A DNA stretch of 64,000 nucleotides, taken from assembly GCF_900141805.1 (NCBI RefSeq), contig NZ_FQYN01000009.1:1-64000 (forward strand). The letters run 5' to 3'. This document shows positions 7,849 to 14,945 of this stretch, one piece after another. The translations under genes and the position numbers were made by a program. The DNA is from Hymenobacter daecheongensis DSM 21074. GTDB lineage: Bacteria > Bacteroidota > Bacteroidia > Cytophagales > Hymenobacteraceae. The first letter of the stretch is position 1, and each line of letters opens with the position of its first letter. The notes below the pieces were generated by a model, which ran no database searches, was not told the origin of the DNA, and was given only the letters and a program-made list of their open reading frames with translations.

Positions 7849-9036
7849 CTAGGTATAGCGCAACTCGCCGGCTCCCACGCGCAGTGTCACGCCCGGTCCG
7901 GCCGTGATGCGGCCGGCTACCTGGGCGGCATAGCCATTGCCGCGCACGCTGGCGGCTACAGCTTCGGCTTGGTCTTCGTCGGTCACGAGAAGCATGCCGT
8001 TGCCCATGTTCCAGTAGAGGTAGGCTTCGGTGGGGGTGATGCCGGCCAGCTCGGCCAGCTGCTGCATGGCGGGCAGGGGCTCGAAAAGGTGGTTCAATTC
8101 GGCGCCTAAGCCGTTTTTGAGCACACGCTTGAAATTATCGGCAATGCCGCCGCCGGTGATGTGGGCGGCCGCGTGCAGGGGCAGGCCAGCATCCAATACG
8201 GCAGCCACGCCGGGCGAGTAGATGAGCGAGGGGGCCAGCATGACATCGCCCCAGGTGACCTCACCCCCCGGCCCCCTCTCCATAGGAGCGGGGGCGCCTG
8301 ACGACGCAAGTGGGTTGTTCCAAGCGTAGTTGTGGAATGCGGCAGCGTCGGTGCCGGTGTAAGGGGCCGTGTGCCAGGCTTCGCCGAAGGCTTTGGTGAG
8401 GGCGCGGCGGGCCAGAGAGTAGCCGTTGGAGCGGAACGAGGGCGAGCGGAGCGCCACCACAGCCTGCCCGGCGCGCACGTTGGCCCCGCTCAGGGGCCGC
8501 TCCAGGCTGGGGTGCAGCACGCCCACGGCCGTAGAGCACCAGTTGAAGTTCATTTTCGCGCCGGGGTAGCCGCCGATGCGGTTGCCCAGCTCGGCGATTT
8601 CGCCGCCCGTTACGGCCATCTGGCTGAACTGGGCCGCGTCGTGCAGGCCGCGCATCAACTCGTCCACCACCTCGTAGTTGAGGGTGTTGACGTCGATAAT
8701 GTTGGAGAGGTTGGTGGGCACGAAACCGGCCACTACCAGGTCGTCGGCCACCATGGCAATCAGGTCGTAGCCCAGCGTGTCGTAGCGGTCCATGCGCTCA
8801 GCCACCTCAATCTTAGTCCCGATACCATCAGAGCCAATGCCCAGCCGCTCCGCCCCGAAGCGGATTTCGTTGGAGAAGCCCCCGGCCAGGTCCTGGGCCG
8901 GCTCGCCGGGCTTGCCGGCGCGGGTGCTAAAGGTTTTCTGCGCCCATTGGTAGGCGTTTTTGGAAGCGGCGTTGCCTTCCTCGATGGAATAGCCGGCGGT
9001 GGCTTTGAGGGTGGTATCGGCGGAAGTCTGGCTCAT
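7849..9036 (-). CDS. purM: Phosphoribosylformylglycinamidine cyclo-ligase (AIR synthase)
   Basis: PurM makes aminoimidazole ribonucleotide from FGAM with ATP, step 5 of purine synthesis, in the cytosol. The protein (395 residues from ATG 9036; an ATG at 9060 is also possible) shows the ATP-binding start (LGIGSDGIGTKIEVA), DDLVVAGFVP, the TGGEIAELG segment and AHITGGGIADNFKRVL. Around residues 245-261 there is an insert, SSGAPAPMERGPGGEV, encoded by a palindromic repeat at 8257-8305 and absent from ordinary PurM. It is last of the purine genes, separated from purF by a long inverted repeat. Confidence 0.95.
   Translation of the reverse strand: MSQTSADTTLKATAGYSIEEGNAASKNAYQWAQKTFSTRAGKPGEPAQDLAGGFSNEIRFGAERLGIGSDGIGTKIEVAERMDRYDTLGYDLIAMVADDLVVAGFVPTNLSNIIDVNTLNYEVVDELMRGLHDAAQFSQMAVTGGEIAELGNRIGGYPGAKMNFNWCSTAVGVLHPSLERPLSGANVRAGQAVVALRSPSFRSNGYSLARRALTKAFGEAWHTAPYTGTDAAAFHNYAWNNPLASSGAPAPMERGPGGEVTWGDVMLAPSLIYSPGVAAVLDAGLPLHAAAHITGGGIADNFKRVLKNGLGAELNHLFEPLPAMQQLAELAGITPTEAYLYWNMGNGMLLVTDEDQAEAVAASVRGNGYAAQVAGRITAGPGVTLRVGAGELRYT
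8257..8305. repeat. GC-rich palindromic element inside purM
   Basis: Matches the family core (CTCACCCCCCGGCCCCCTCTCC, then GGAG.GGGGGC.CCTGACG) seen in intergenic copies at 58842 and 61412. It is in frame and adds about 16 residues to PurM. Confidence 0.8.
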
Positions 9037-9062
9037 GGCAGGGGCAAATTGAAAAGCCATCC

Positions 9063-9157
9063 GTCATCCTGAGCTTGCGAAGGATCCTATCAAGTCTGTA
9101 TACTTACCAAACGGTTTTACACTGACGTGAGAGGATCCTTCGCAAGCTCAGGATGAC
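9063..9157. repeat. Long inverted repeat between purF and purM
   Basis: Perfect 26-bp arms (9063-9088 and 9132-9157) beginning GTCATCCTGAGC, around a 43-bp AT-rich loop. Same family as the repeat at 2046. It could fold in the purF-purM transcript and reduce read-through. Confidence 0.9.
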
Positions 9158-9169
9158 AGACGGGTTAGA

Positions 9170-10675
9170 TTAATGTTCCGTCGGCTCGGGCGCTTTCGCA
9201 CTCACCGATGGAATCGTATCGGGGCCTTTTTTATCGCCCCGGTGGCTTTGGCGCTCCTCCTGGATGTGGCGCAGGTACTTGGTCACGTCGCCGGTGGGGT
9301 ACTGGCCGGTGAAGCAGGCGAAGCAGCTGCCGCCGTGGCCTTTATCCTTGGCAAACAGCTCCTGCAGGTCTTCTACCGACTGGTAGATAACCTTGTCGGC
9401 CCCAATGTAGCGGCAGATTTCCTCTTCGGTGTAGTTGGCCGCAATCAGGTCGGTGCTCATGGCCATATCGATGCCGTAGATGCAGGGTGCGATGATGGGC
9501 GGGGCGCTGCTGATGAAGTACACTTCCGTGGCCCCGGCCTCGCGCAGAATCTGCACGATGCGCCGCGAGGTGGTGCCGCGCACAATGCTGTCGTCCACCA
9601 CGGCAATCTTCTTGCCCTCCACAAACTCGCGGATGGGGTTGAGCTTCTTCTTCACGATGTCCTCGCGGCCGGCTTGGCTGCTCACGATGAAGGAGCGGCC
9701 CATGTGGTTGTTCTTCACCATAGCCCGGCGGTAGGGCACGCCAATGGCCTCTGCCAGCCCGGAAGCTGCAAAGTATCCCGACGACGGCACGTCAATCACC
9801 ATGTCCGGCTGAATGCCCGACTCAATCACCTTGCGGGCCAGCATTTTGCCCAAGCGCACACGCTCCCGCGCCACCAGCCGGCCGTGAATGGTGGAATCTT
9901 CGCGGGCGAAGTAGATGTGCTCGAACACGCAAAAGGCCTTGGGCAGGTTGTACGGGTTCTTGTAGTGCACCTGGAAGTTCTGGTCGATGAAGATGGCCTG
10001 GCCCGGCCCTACATTCTTGATGAACTCGAAGCCCAGGTAATCAAAGCAGGTGCTTTCGGAGGCGAAGGCGTAGATGGGGCCCTTCTCGGTCTGGCGGCGG
10101 CCCAGCACCAGCGGCCGGATGCCCAGCGGGTCGGTGAAGGCCAGCAGCCCGTGCCCGGCAATGACGGTGATGGTGGCGTAGGCGCCCTTCACCAGCTCCT
10201 GGGTGGTTTCCACGGCGTCGAAAATGTCGATAACGGAGAGGTTGTCGAGGTTTTTCAGGCGCAGCTCCGAGGCGAAGGTGTACATGATCAGCTCCAGGTC
10301 GTTGCTGGTTTTGGGCAGCACGTGGTATTTGTCGTGCAGGCGTTTGGCGGCCGAGCGGAAGTTGATGACGTTGCCGTTGTGCACCATCGCCAGCCCAAAG
10401 GGGTAGCTGGTCGTGAATGGCTGGGCCAATTCGGCGTCGCCGGAGCCCTGGGTGGTGTAGCGGGCGTGGCCGATGCCAATGTTGCCCTTGAGCTTGCGCA
10501 GCTGCTTAGGCCGGAACACGTCGGCAATGAGGCCGTTGCCCTTGCAGAGGTGGAAGTTCTCGTCGAAGGTGGCAATGCCGGCCGCATCCTGGCCGCGGTG
10601 CTGAAGCGCGGTGAGGCCAAACACGATATCGTGCGCAACGTAATCGGGACCGTAAAAACCTACTATTCCGCACAT
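9170..10675 (-). CDS. purF: Amidophosphoribosyltransferase
   Basis: PurF moves the glutamine amide nitrogen onto PRPP to give phosphoribosylamine, the first committed purine step. The N-terminus reads MCGIVGFYG: removal of Met exposes the catalytic Cys of the Ntn-type glutaminase domain (about residues 2-235). The C-terminal phosphoribosyltransferase domain has the PRPP loop VVDDSIVRGTTS. Late cysteines (CIYGIDM, GGSCFACF) fit the iron-sulfur form of the enzyme. Length 501 is normal. The 5' leader lies in an AT-rich repeat (10678-10786) that ends just before the ATG. Confidence 0.96.
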   Translation of the reverse strand: MCGIVGFYGPDYVAHDIVFGLTALQHRGQDAAGIATFDENFHLCKGNGLIADVFRPKQLRKLKGNIGIGHARYTTQGSGDAELAQPFTTSYPFGLAMVHNGNVINFRSAAKRLHDKYHVLPKTSNDLELIMYTFASELRLKNLDNLSVIDIFDAVETTQELVKGAYATITVIAGHGLLAFTDPLGIRPLVLGRRQTEKGPIYAFASESTCFDYLGFEFIKNVGPGQAIFIDQNFQVHYKNPYNLPKAFCVFEHIYFAREDSTIHGRLVARERVRLGKMLARKVIESGIQPDMVIDVPSSGYFAASGLAEAIGVPYRRAMVKNNHMGRSFIVSSQAGREDIVKKKLNPIREFVEGKKIAVVDDSIVRGTTSRRIVQILREAGATEVYFISSAPPIIAPCIYGIDMAMSTDLIAANYTEEEICRYIGADKVIYQSVEDLQELFAKDKGHGGSCFACFTGQYPTGDVTKYLRHIQEERQSHRGDKKGPDTIPSVSAKAPEPTEH

Positions 10676-10677
10676 GG

Positions 10678-10786
10678 CGTTTTCAATTAAAAATTGAGAA
10701 TTAAAAATTAAAAATTGAGCAAGTGAAAACGGCCCGGCAGTGAATCGGCGTGGTCATTTTCAATTTTTAATTCTCAATTTTTAATT
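10678..10786. repeat. AT-rich inverted repeat between purN and purF
   Basis: Tandem copies of AATTAAAAATTGA-type words at 10683-10720 face the complementary arm at 10757-10786. The left arm forms the purF leader and the right arm encodes the last residues and stop of purN. A related repeat is at 44826-44930. Confidence 0.85.
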
Positions 10787-11492
10787 CCTTGCGAAGCAAA
10801 CCGGCCAGCGTTTCGGCATACAGTTGGTGCTCCACGGCCAGGCCGCGGCGCTCCACTTCGGCCAGGGTGTCGGCCCCGCGTAGGTCCACCGGGCGTTGGG
10901 CCAGGATGGGGCCGGTGTCGAGGCCTTCGTCCACCAGGTGCACCGTGATTTTGGTTTCGGGCAGGCGGTTGTCAAAGGCCCACTCGTAGGCGTGCAGGCC
11001 CTGGTGCTGGTGGGTGTCGGCGGGATGAATGTTGAGGATGCGGCCCGCAAACGCCCGGATGAACGTGGGCGACAGGATGCGCATGTAGCCGGCCAGCACC
11101 ACGTAATCGGTCTGGTACTGGCGCAGCACTTCCACCACCTCGGCGTCAAACCCGGCCCGCTTCCGGCCCTGGCTGCTGAGGCTGGCCGTGGGGCAGCCCA
11201 AGGCGGCGGCCGTTGTTAGGCCGGGCGCGTCGGGCTTGTTGCTGAACACTACGGCTACCTCGGCCAAGCCTTGCAGCACGCCGGTTTGCACGGCATTTAC
11301 CAATGCCACCATGTTGGAGCCGCGGCCGGAGAGGAGGATGGCCAGACGGGCGACCCCTCCCCCCGGCCCCCTCCCCAAAAGGGAGGGGGTACCAGACGAC
11401 AGCGCAGTTTGAGCCTTAGCTTCGTCAGAGGCTAACGTAAGCCCCTCCCTTTTGGGGAGGGGTTGGGGAGGGGTTAACGGCGTCTTCTTCAC
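10767..11492 (-). CDS. purN: Phosphoribosylglycinamide formyltransferase with repeat-encoded ends
   Basis: PurN formylates GAR with 10-formyl-THF, step 3 of the pathway. The conserved core begins near residue 49 (LAILLSGRGSNMVALV) and includes NIHPAD (catalytic Asn-x-His) and VDEGLDTGPIL (catalytic Asp). Residues 1-47 (KKTPLTPPQPLPKREG ... LLGRGPGGG) are encoded by two GC-rich palindromic repeats and are not part of normal PurN. The start is a GTG overlapping the purD stop (GTGA). The last codons (KELKIEN) come from an AT-rich repeat. So both ends of this enzyme have been reshaped by repeats while the core looks intact. The usual SLLP after NIHP is replaced by ADTHQH, which may matter for activity. 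Confidence 0.9.
   Translation of the reverse strand: MKKTPLTPPQPLPKREGLTLASDEAKAQTALSSGTPSLLGRGPGGGVARLAILLSGRGSNMVALVNAVQTGVLQGLAEVAVVFSNKPDAPGLTTAAALGCPTASLSSQGRKRAGFDAEVVEVLRQYQTDYVVLAGYMRILSPTFIRAFAGRILNIHPADTHQHQGLHAYEWAFDNRLPETKITVHLVDEGLDTGPILAQRPVDLRGADTLAEVERRGLAVEHQLYAETLAGLLRKELKIEN
11352..11478. repeat. Inverted pair of GC-rich palindromic elements in the 5' part of purN
   Basis: Two copies (about 11352-11400 and 11438-11478) in opposite orientation with a 38-bp linker that resembles the linker in the purL copy (CAGAGGCTAAC.TAAGCCCC). Translated in frame as the N-terminal extension of PurN. Confidence 0.85.
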
Positions 11493-12778
11493 CGCAGTTC
11501 ACTGAAAATGCCCTCGGGCTCCGGCCGTTGGCCGATGTCGGGGCGGATATAGCGGCCTTCGAACTGCACCTTTTCGGCTTCGCGGTAGACGTGCTGCACG
11601 GCGTCTTCCAGTTCCTCGCCGTGGCCGACCAGCACCAGCACCCGGCCGCCGTTGGTGACCAGCTCGCCGGCTTCGGTGCGCCGGGTGGCGCCGTGGAAGG
11701 CCAGTATACTGGGGTGCAGTTGGTCGAGGCCGGTGATGGGGAAGCCGGTGGGGAAGCTACTGGCGGGGTAGCCGTCCGAGGCCAGTACCACGCCCACGTA
11801 GTGGCCGCGGCGCTGGCGCACCACGGTTTGCTGCAGCTTGCCGTCGAGGGTGGCTTCAATCAGCTCCAGCAGGCTGCTTTCCAGGGCGGGCAGCAGCACT
11901 TCGGCTTCCGGATCGCCGAGGCGGGTGTTGTATTCCAGCAGCTTGGGACCCTGAGGCGTGAGCATGATGCCGAAGTACAGAAAGCCGCGAAACTCGAACT
12001 GCTCGTTTTGCAGCCCGCGTAGCGTGGGGTCGATGATGTCCTGGCGGATGGCGGACAGGATGTTGTCGTCGCAGAACGGGACGGGGCAGTAGGCGCCCAT
12101 GCCGCCGGTGTTGGGGCCCTGGTCGTGGGCCAGCAGCTGCTTGTGGTCCTGGGAAGGTGCCAGCAGCCGGATGCGGTTGCCGTCGGTGATGCCGATGATG
12201 CTGATTTCGGGGCCGGTGAGCTTTTCTTCGAGCAGGAAGCTGAACCAGCCACTATGGAGGCGGGCTAGGTCGTCGAGAGCGGCGTGGGCTTCTTCCACCG
12301 ACGAGCACACGTACACGCCCTTGCCGGCGGCCAGCCCGTCGAACTTCACCACTACCTGGCCGTTCAGCTCGGCAGCTTTGGCGCGGGCAGCGTCCATTTT
12401 ATCACTGCGGAAGGGCCAGGCCTGGGCCGTAGCTACACCGTGGCGACGCATAAAATCCTTGCTCCACACCTTAGAGCTTTCCAGCGTAGCCCCCGCTCGG
12501 CCTGGCCCAAACACTCGGATACCGGAGCCCTGGAAGAAATCCGTGACGCCGGCCGCCAGCGGAGCCTCCGGCCCCACTACAATCAGCTGCACGCCTTTTT
12601 CCTCACAGAAGGCTTTGATGGCCGGGAAGTCGGTGGCGCTGATTTCAGGGTGGCTGCCGGGGGTGCCGGCGTTGCCGGGCAGCGTGTGCACGGTAGCGCC
12701 GTCGCGGGTCAGCTTCCATGCCAGCGCATGTTCGCGGGCCCCGCTGCCGAGGAGAACTATAGATGTTGGGTTCGTCAC
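11489..12778 (-). CDS. purD: Phosphoribosylamine-glycine ligase (GAR synthetase)
   Basis: PurD is an ATP-grasp ligase joining glycine to phosphoribosylamine, step 2. The 429-residue protein has the N-terminal VLLGSGAREHALAWKL, the ATP-grasp lid VVVKFDGLAAGKGVYV, DHKQLLAHDQGPNTGGMGAY, and the metal-binding EYNTRLGDPEAEVLLP. The length is standard. The start is GTG (12776-12778); there is no ATG in frame upstream. The stop overlaps the purN start. Two palindromic elements occupy the gap to purC. Confidence 0.95.
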   Translation of the reverse strand: MTNPTSIVLLGSGAREHALAWKLTRDGATVHTLPGNAGTPGSHPEISATDFPAIKAFCEEKGVQLIVVGPEAPLAAGVTDFFQGSGIRVFGPGRAGATLESSKVWSKDFMRRHGVATAQAWPFRSDKMDAARAKAAELNGQVVVKFDGLAAGKGVYVCSSVEEAHAALDDLARLHSGWFSFLLEEKLTGPEISIIGITDGNRIRLLAPSQDHKQLLAHDQGPNTGGMGAYCPVPFCDDNILSAIRQDIIDPTLRGLQNEQFEFRGFLYFGIMLTPQGPKLLEYNTRLGDPEAEVLLPALESSLLELIEATLDGKLQQTVVRQRRGHYVGVVLASDGYPASSFPTGFPITGLDQLHPSILAFHGATRRTEAGELVTNGGRVLVLVGHGEELEDAVQHVYREAEKVQFEGRYIRPDIGQRPEPEGIFSELR

Positions 12779-12793
12779 GGTGTCGTTCTGGTG

Positions 12794-12925
12794 GTGGACC
12801 CCTCCCCCGGCCCCTCCCCAAAAGGGAGGGGTGCCAGACGGTTTATGGGCATTGTTGGCAAAGAGATTACGAGAAATAATACTCTAAACCCCTCCCTTTG
12901 GGGGCGGGGTTGGGCAGGGGTTTAC
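12794..12925. repeat. Inverted pair of GC-rich palindromic elements between purC/E and purD
   Basis: Copies at about 12794-12838 and 12888-12925 in opposite orientation, 50-bp AT-richer linker. The right copy reaches the purC/E stop codon (12922). Confidence 0.85.
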
Positions 12926-14322
12926 AGCGTCCGCAGCTCGGCGTCGGCGGCGCGGAGCTTGGCTTTGGTTTGCTTGATTTCGCGGCTGAGCTGCTCGCGC
13001 AGGCGGGGCAGGTTCAGGGCGCGCACGGCCGCCTGGGCGGCATTGTCGGGGCGCACGACGGTGAGGTTGGGCGTGGCCGAGGGCATAATGACCGACGAGT
13101 TCAGGTTGGCGCTCAGCTCGGCGAAGTCCTTCCACGGCGGGCAGCTGATGACGGGCACGTTCACGTTGGCGGCCAGGGCGCCGCCGAGGCCATTGGAGAG
13201 GCCGGCTACGGCGATAATCACGCCGGGCTCCACCGAGTTGTTCCATACTTCGGCCATGCCGGCTATTTCCTCGCCGTTTTTGTGGGCTGAGGTCACGCGC
13301 AGCTGGGTGAAGAGGTTGTAGTCCTCGAAGAAAGAGCGGATTTTCTGGCAGTGCTCCTTGTCGGCGGGCGAGCCCATCACGATGTTCACCCAGGCATCCT
13401 TCATGATACCGGCGCGCACGAGGTTGCCCACGAGGCGGGTGCGCACGTCGCCGCCGGTGGTAGTTTCGTTGCCGGTGGGCAGCGGAGCGCCGGTGATGCG
13501 CTCGTAGATGTCGAGGTAGCGGCGGCTGGCTTCCTGCGAAACTTCCGGCGTGAGGGTGCGCGGGTACTGGCCGTCAACTTTATTCTGAATCAGCCACTGG
13601 CGCACGTACTCCTTGTCCATCTGCTCCACGGCCTCGGGGTTGCGGGCGTAGTCGTCGGCGCTCCAGAACCGCGACGAATCGGGCGTGTGGATTTCGTCAA
13701 TCAGAATCAGCTCGCCGTTCAGCAGCCCGAACTCATACTTGGTATCGACCAAGATGATGCCGCGCTCCGCCATCCATGCCGAAGCGAAGTTGAATAACTC
13801 CAAGGACTTGATCCGCATCTGCTCATATAGCTCCTGCGCCACCCAGCCTTCTGCCACGAGGTTTTCGGGCGTAATCTCGCGGTCCGACTCTTCCTTGGTG
13901 GTCGGCGTCACGATGGGCGCGGGAAATTGCTGGTGCTTGGTGAGGCCATCCGGCACCGTCACACCCGAGAAGGTGCGCTGGCCTTTCTGGTAGCCACGCA
14001 GCATGGAGCCGGTGATGTAGTTGCGCACAATCATCTCCACGCGGATAGGCTCAGCCTCCTTGGACAGCGTCACGTTGGGGTCGAGCAGCGAGATGACATG
14101 GTTGGGGATGATGTGCCGGGTCTTATCGAACCAGAAAGTGGCCAGCCCATTGAGCACCGCGCCCTTGTGGGCCACGGGCGTTTCCAGCACCGAGTCGAAG
14201 GCTGAGAGGCGGTCGGTGACGACGATGAGCCGCTCGCCGGACGGGGCGCGGTACGAGTCGCGGACTTTGCCGCGGTGGAGGAGTTCGAGTTGGGGGGTGG
14301 CGAAGTGGTTGAGGGTATTCAT
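12922..14322 (-). CDS. purC: Fused SAICAR synthetase and class II AIR carboxylase (PurC-PurE)
   Basis: A 466-residue two-domain enzyme for steps 6 and 7. Residues about 1-305 are SAICAR synthetase (LLHRGKVRDSYRAP, RNYITGSMLRGYQKG, KYEFGLLNGELILIDE, DKEYVRQWL). From about 318 on is a PurE domain: IVMGSPADKEHC, RVTSAHK, VAVAGLSNGLGG, PVISCPP. The RVTSAHK and AGLSNGLG signatures fit the class II (metazoan PAICS-type) AIR carboxylase, which uses CO2 directly and needs no PurK; none is seen here. Domain order equals animal PAICS. Starts 3 bp from the end of a DUF559 element (14325-14945) that separates it from purQ. Confidence 0.93.
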   Translation of the reverse strand: MNTLNHFATPQLELLHRGKVRDSYRAPSGERLIVVTDRLSAFDSVLETPVAHKGAVLNGLATFWFDKTRHIIPNHVISLLDPNVTLSKEAEPIRVEMIVRNYITGSMLRGYQKGQRTFSGVTVPDGLTKHQQFPAPIVTPTTKEESDREITPENLVAEGWVAQELYEQMRIKSLELFNFASAWMAERGIILVDTKYEFGLLNGELILIDEIHTPDSSRFWSADDYARNPEAVEQMDKEYVRQWLIQNKVDGQYPRTLTPEVSQEASRRYLDIYERITGAPLPTGNETTTGGDVRTRLVGNLVRAGIMKDAWVNIVMGSPADKEHCQKIRSFFEDYNLFTQLRVTSAHKNGEEIAGMAEVWNNSVEPGVIIAVAGLSNGLGGALAANVNVPVISCPPWKDFAELSANLNSSVIMPSATPNLTVVRPDNAAQAAVRALNLPRLREQLSREIKQTKAKLRAADAELRTL

Positions 14323-14324
14323 AC

Positions 14325-14945
14325 GTGGACCCCTCCCCCCGGCCCCCTCCCCAAAAGGGAGGGGGAGCCTGACGAAGGTATACGGGGCGGCTTTAGATGG
14401 TTAGTGAACGGTTTCTTTTGGATTGTTTTGCCTTTTCTATTGCGCCTGGTGATGAATCAGTCGGCTTTGGATTTGGTGAAGCACTTCTTCTGTGTGGTGC
14501 AGAATGTCTTGATTATTAAAGCGGAGCACCTCGTATCCTAGTTCCTGCAGCACGGAAGTGCGGTCCTGGTCGTAAGCGGCTTGCTCAGCATCGGTATGGA
14601 TTTCACCGTCGGCCTCCACTATCAGCTTGGCCGACAGGCACACAAAGTCAACGATATAAGAATCAATGGCGTGCTGCCGCCGGAATTGCACGCCCAGTTT
14701 CTCGCGGCGCAACCCATCCCAAAGTTTGGCTTCCGCCTCAGTTGGCTGTTTCCGGTTCTCTCGCGCCCATGGCCCCAGCGTCTTCCATTTTTGAGCCGTG
14801 GTAGTGAAGATGTGCTCTTGCGCCGTTTGAAAATCTCCGGCGGGCTCCTCTACCACCAAAACCGACTCCTTATAGTCATCTGCAACCAAAAAAGTCGTCA
14901 GGCTCCCCCTCCCTTTTGGGGAGGGGGCCGGGGGGAGGGGTCCAC
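14325..14945. mobile_element. Transposon-like unit: DUF559 nuclease domain between 51-bp terminal inverted repeats
   Basis: The sequence 14325-14375 is an exact 51-bp inverted copy of 14895-14945. Each arm is a GC-rich palindromic element (CCCTCCCC AAAA GGGAGGGG core) bordered by GTGGACC outside and GCCTGACGA inside. The 519 bp between them encode a DUF559 domain on the minus strand, in frame with purQ. A second unit of nearly the same size is at 60285-60926. No target-site duplication is evident. Confidence 0.8.

Noticed and set aside
9173..10690. 505-codon plus-strand frame opposite purF
   Set aside because: Antisense shadow of a highly conserved enzyme.
10678..10786. AT-rich repeat as the purF promoter
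   Set aside because: No TAnnTTTG is present; repeat words explain the composition, and purF follows purN in the same operon.
14325..14945. Target-site duplications of the DUF559 unit
   Set aside because: Bases next to the two ends (CATAC and CGGGG) do not match; no duplication is visible.
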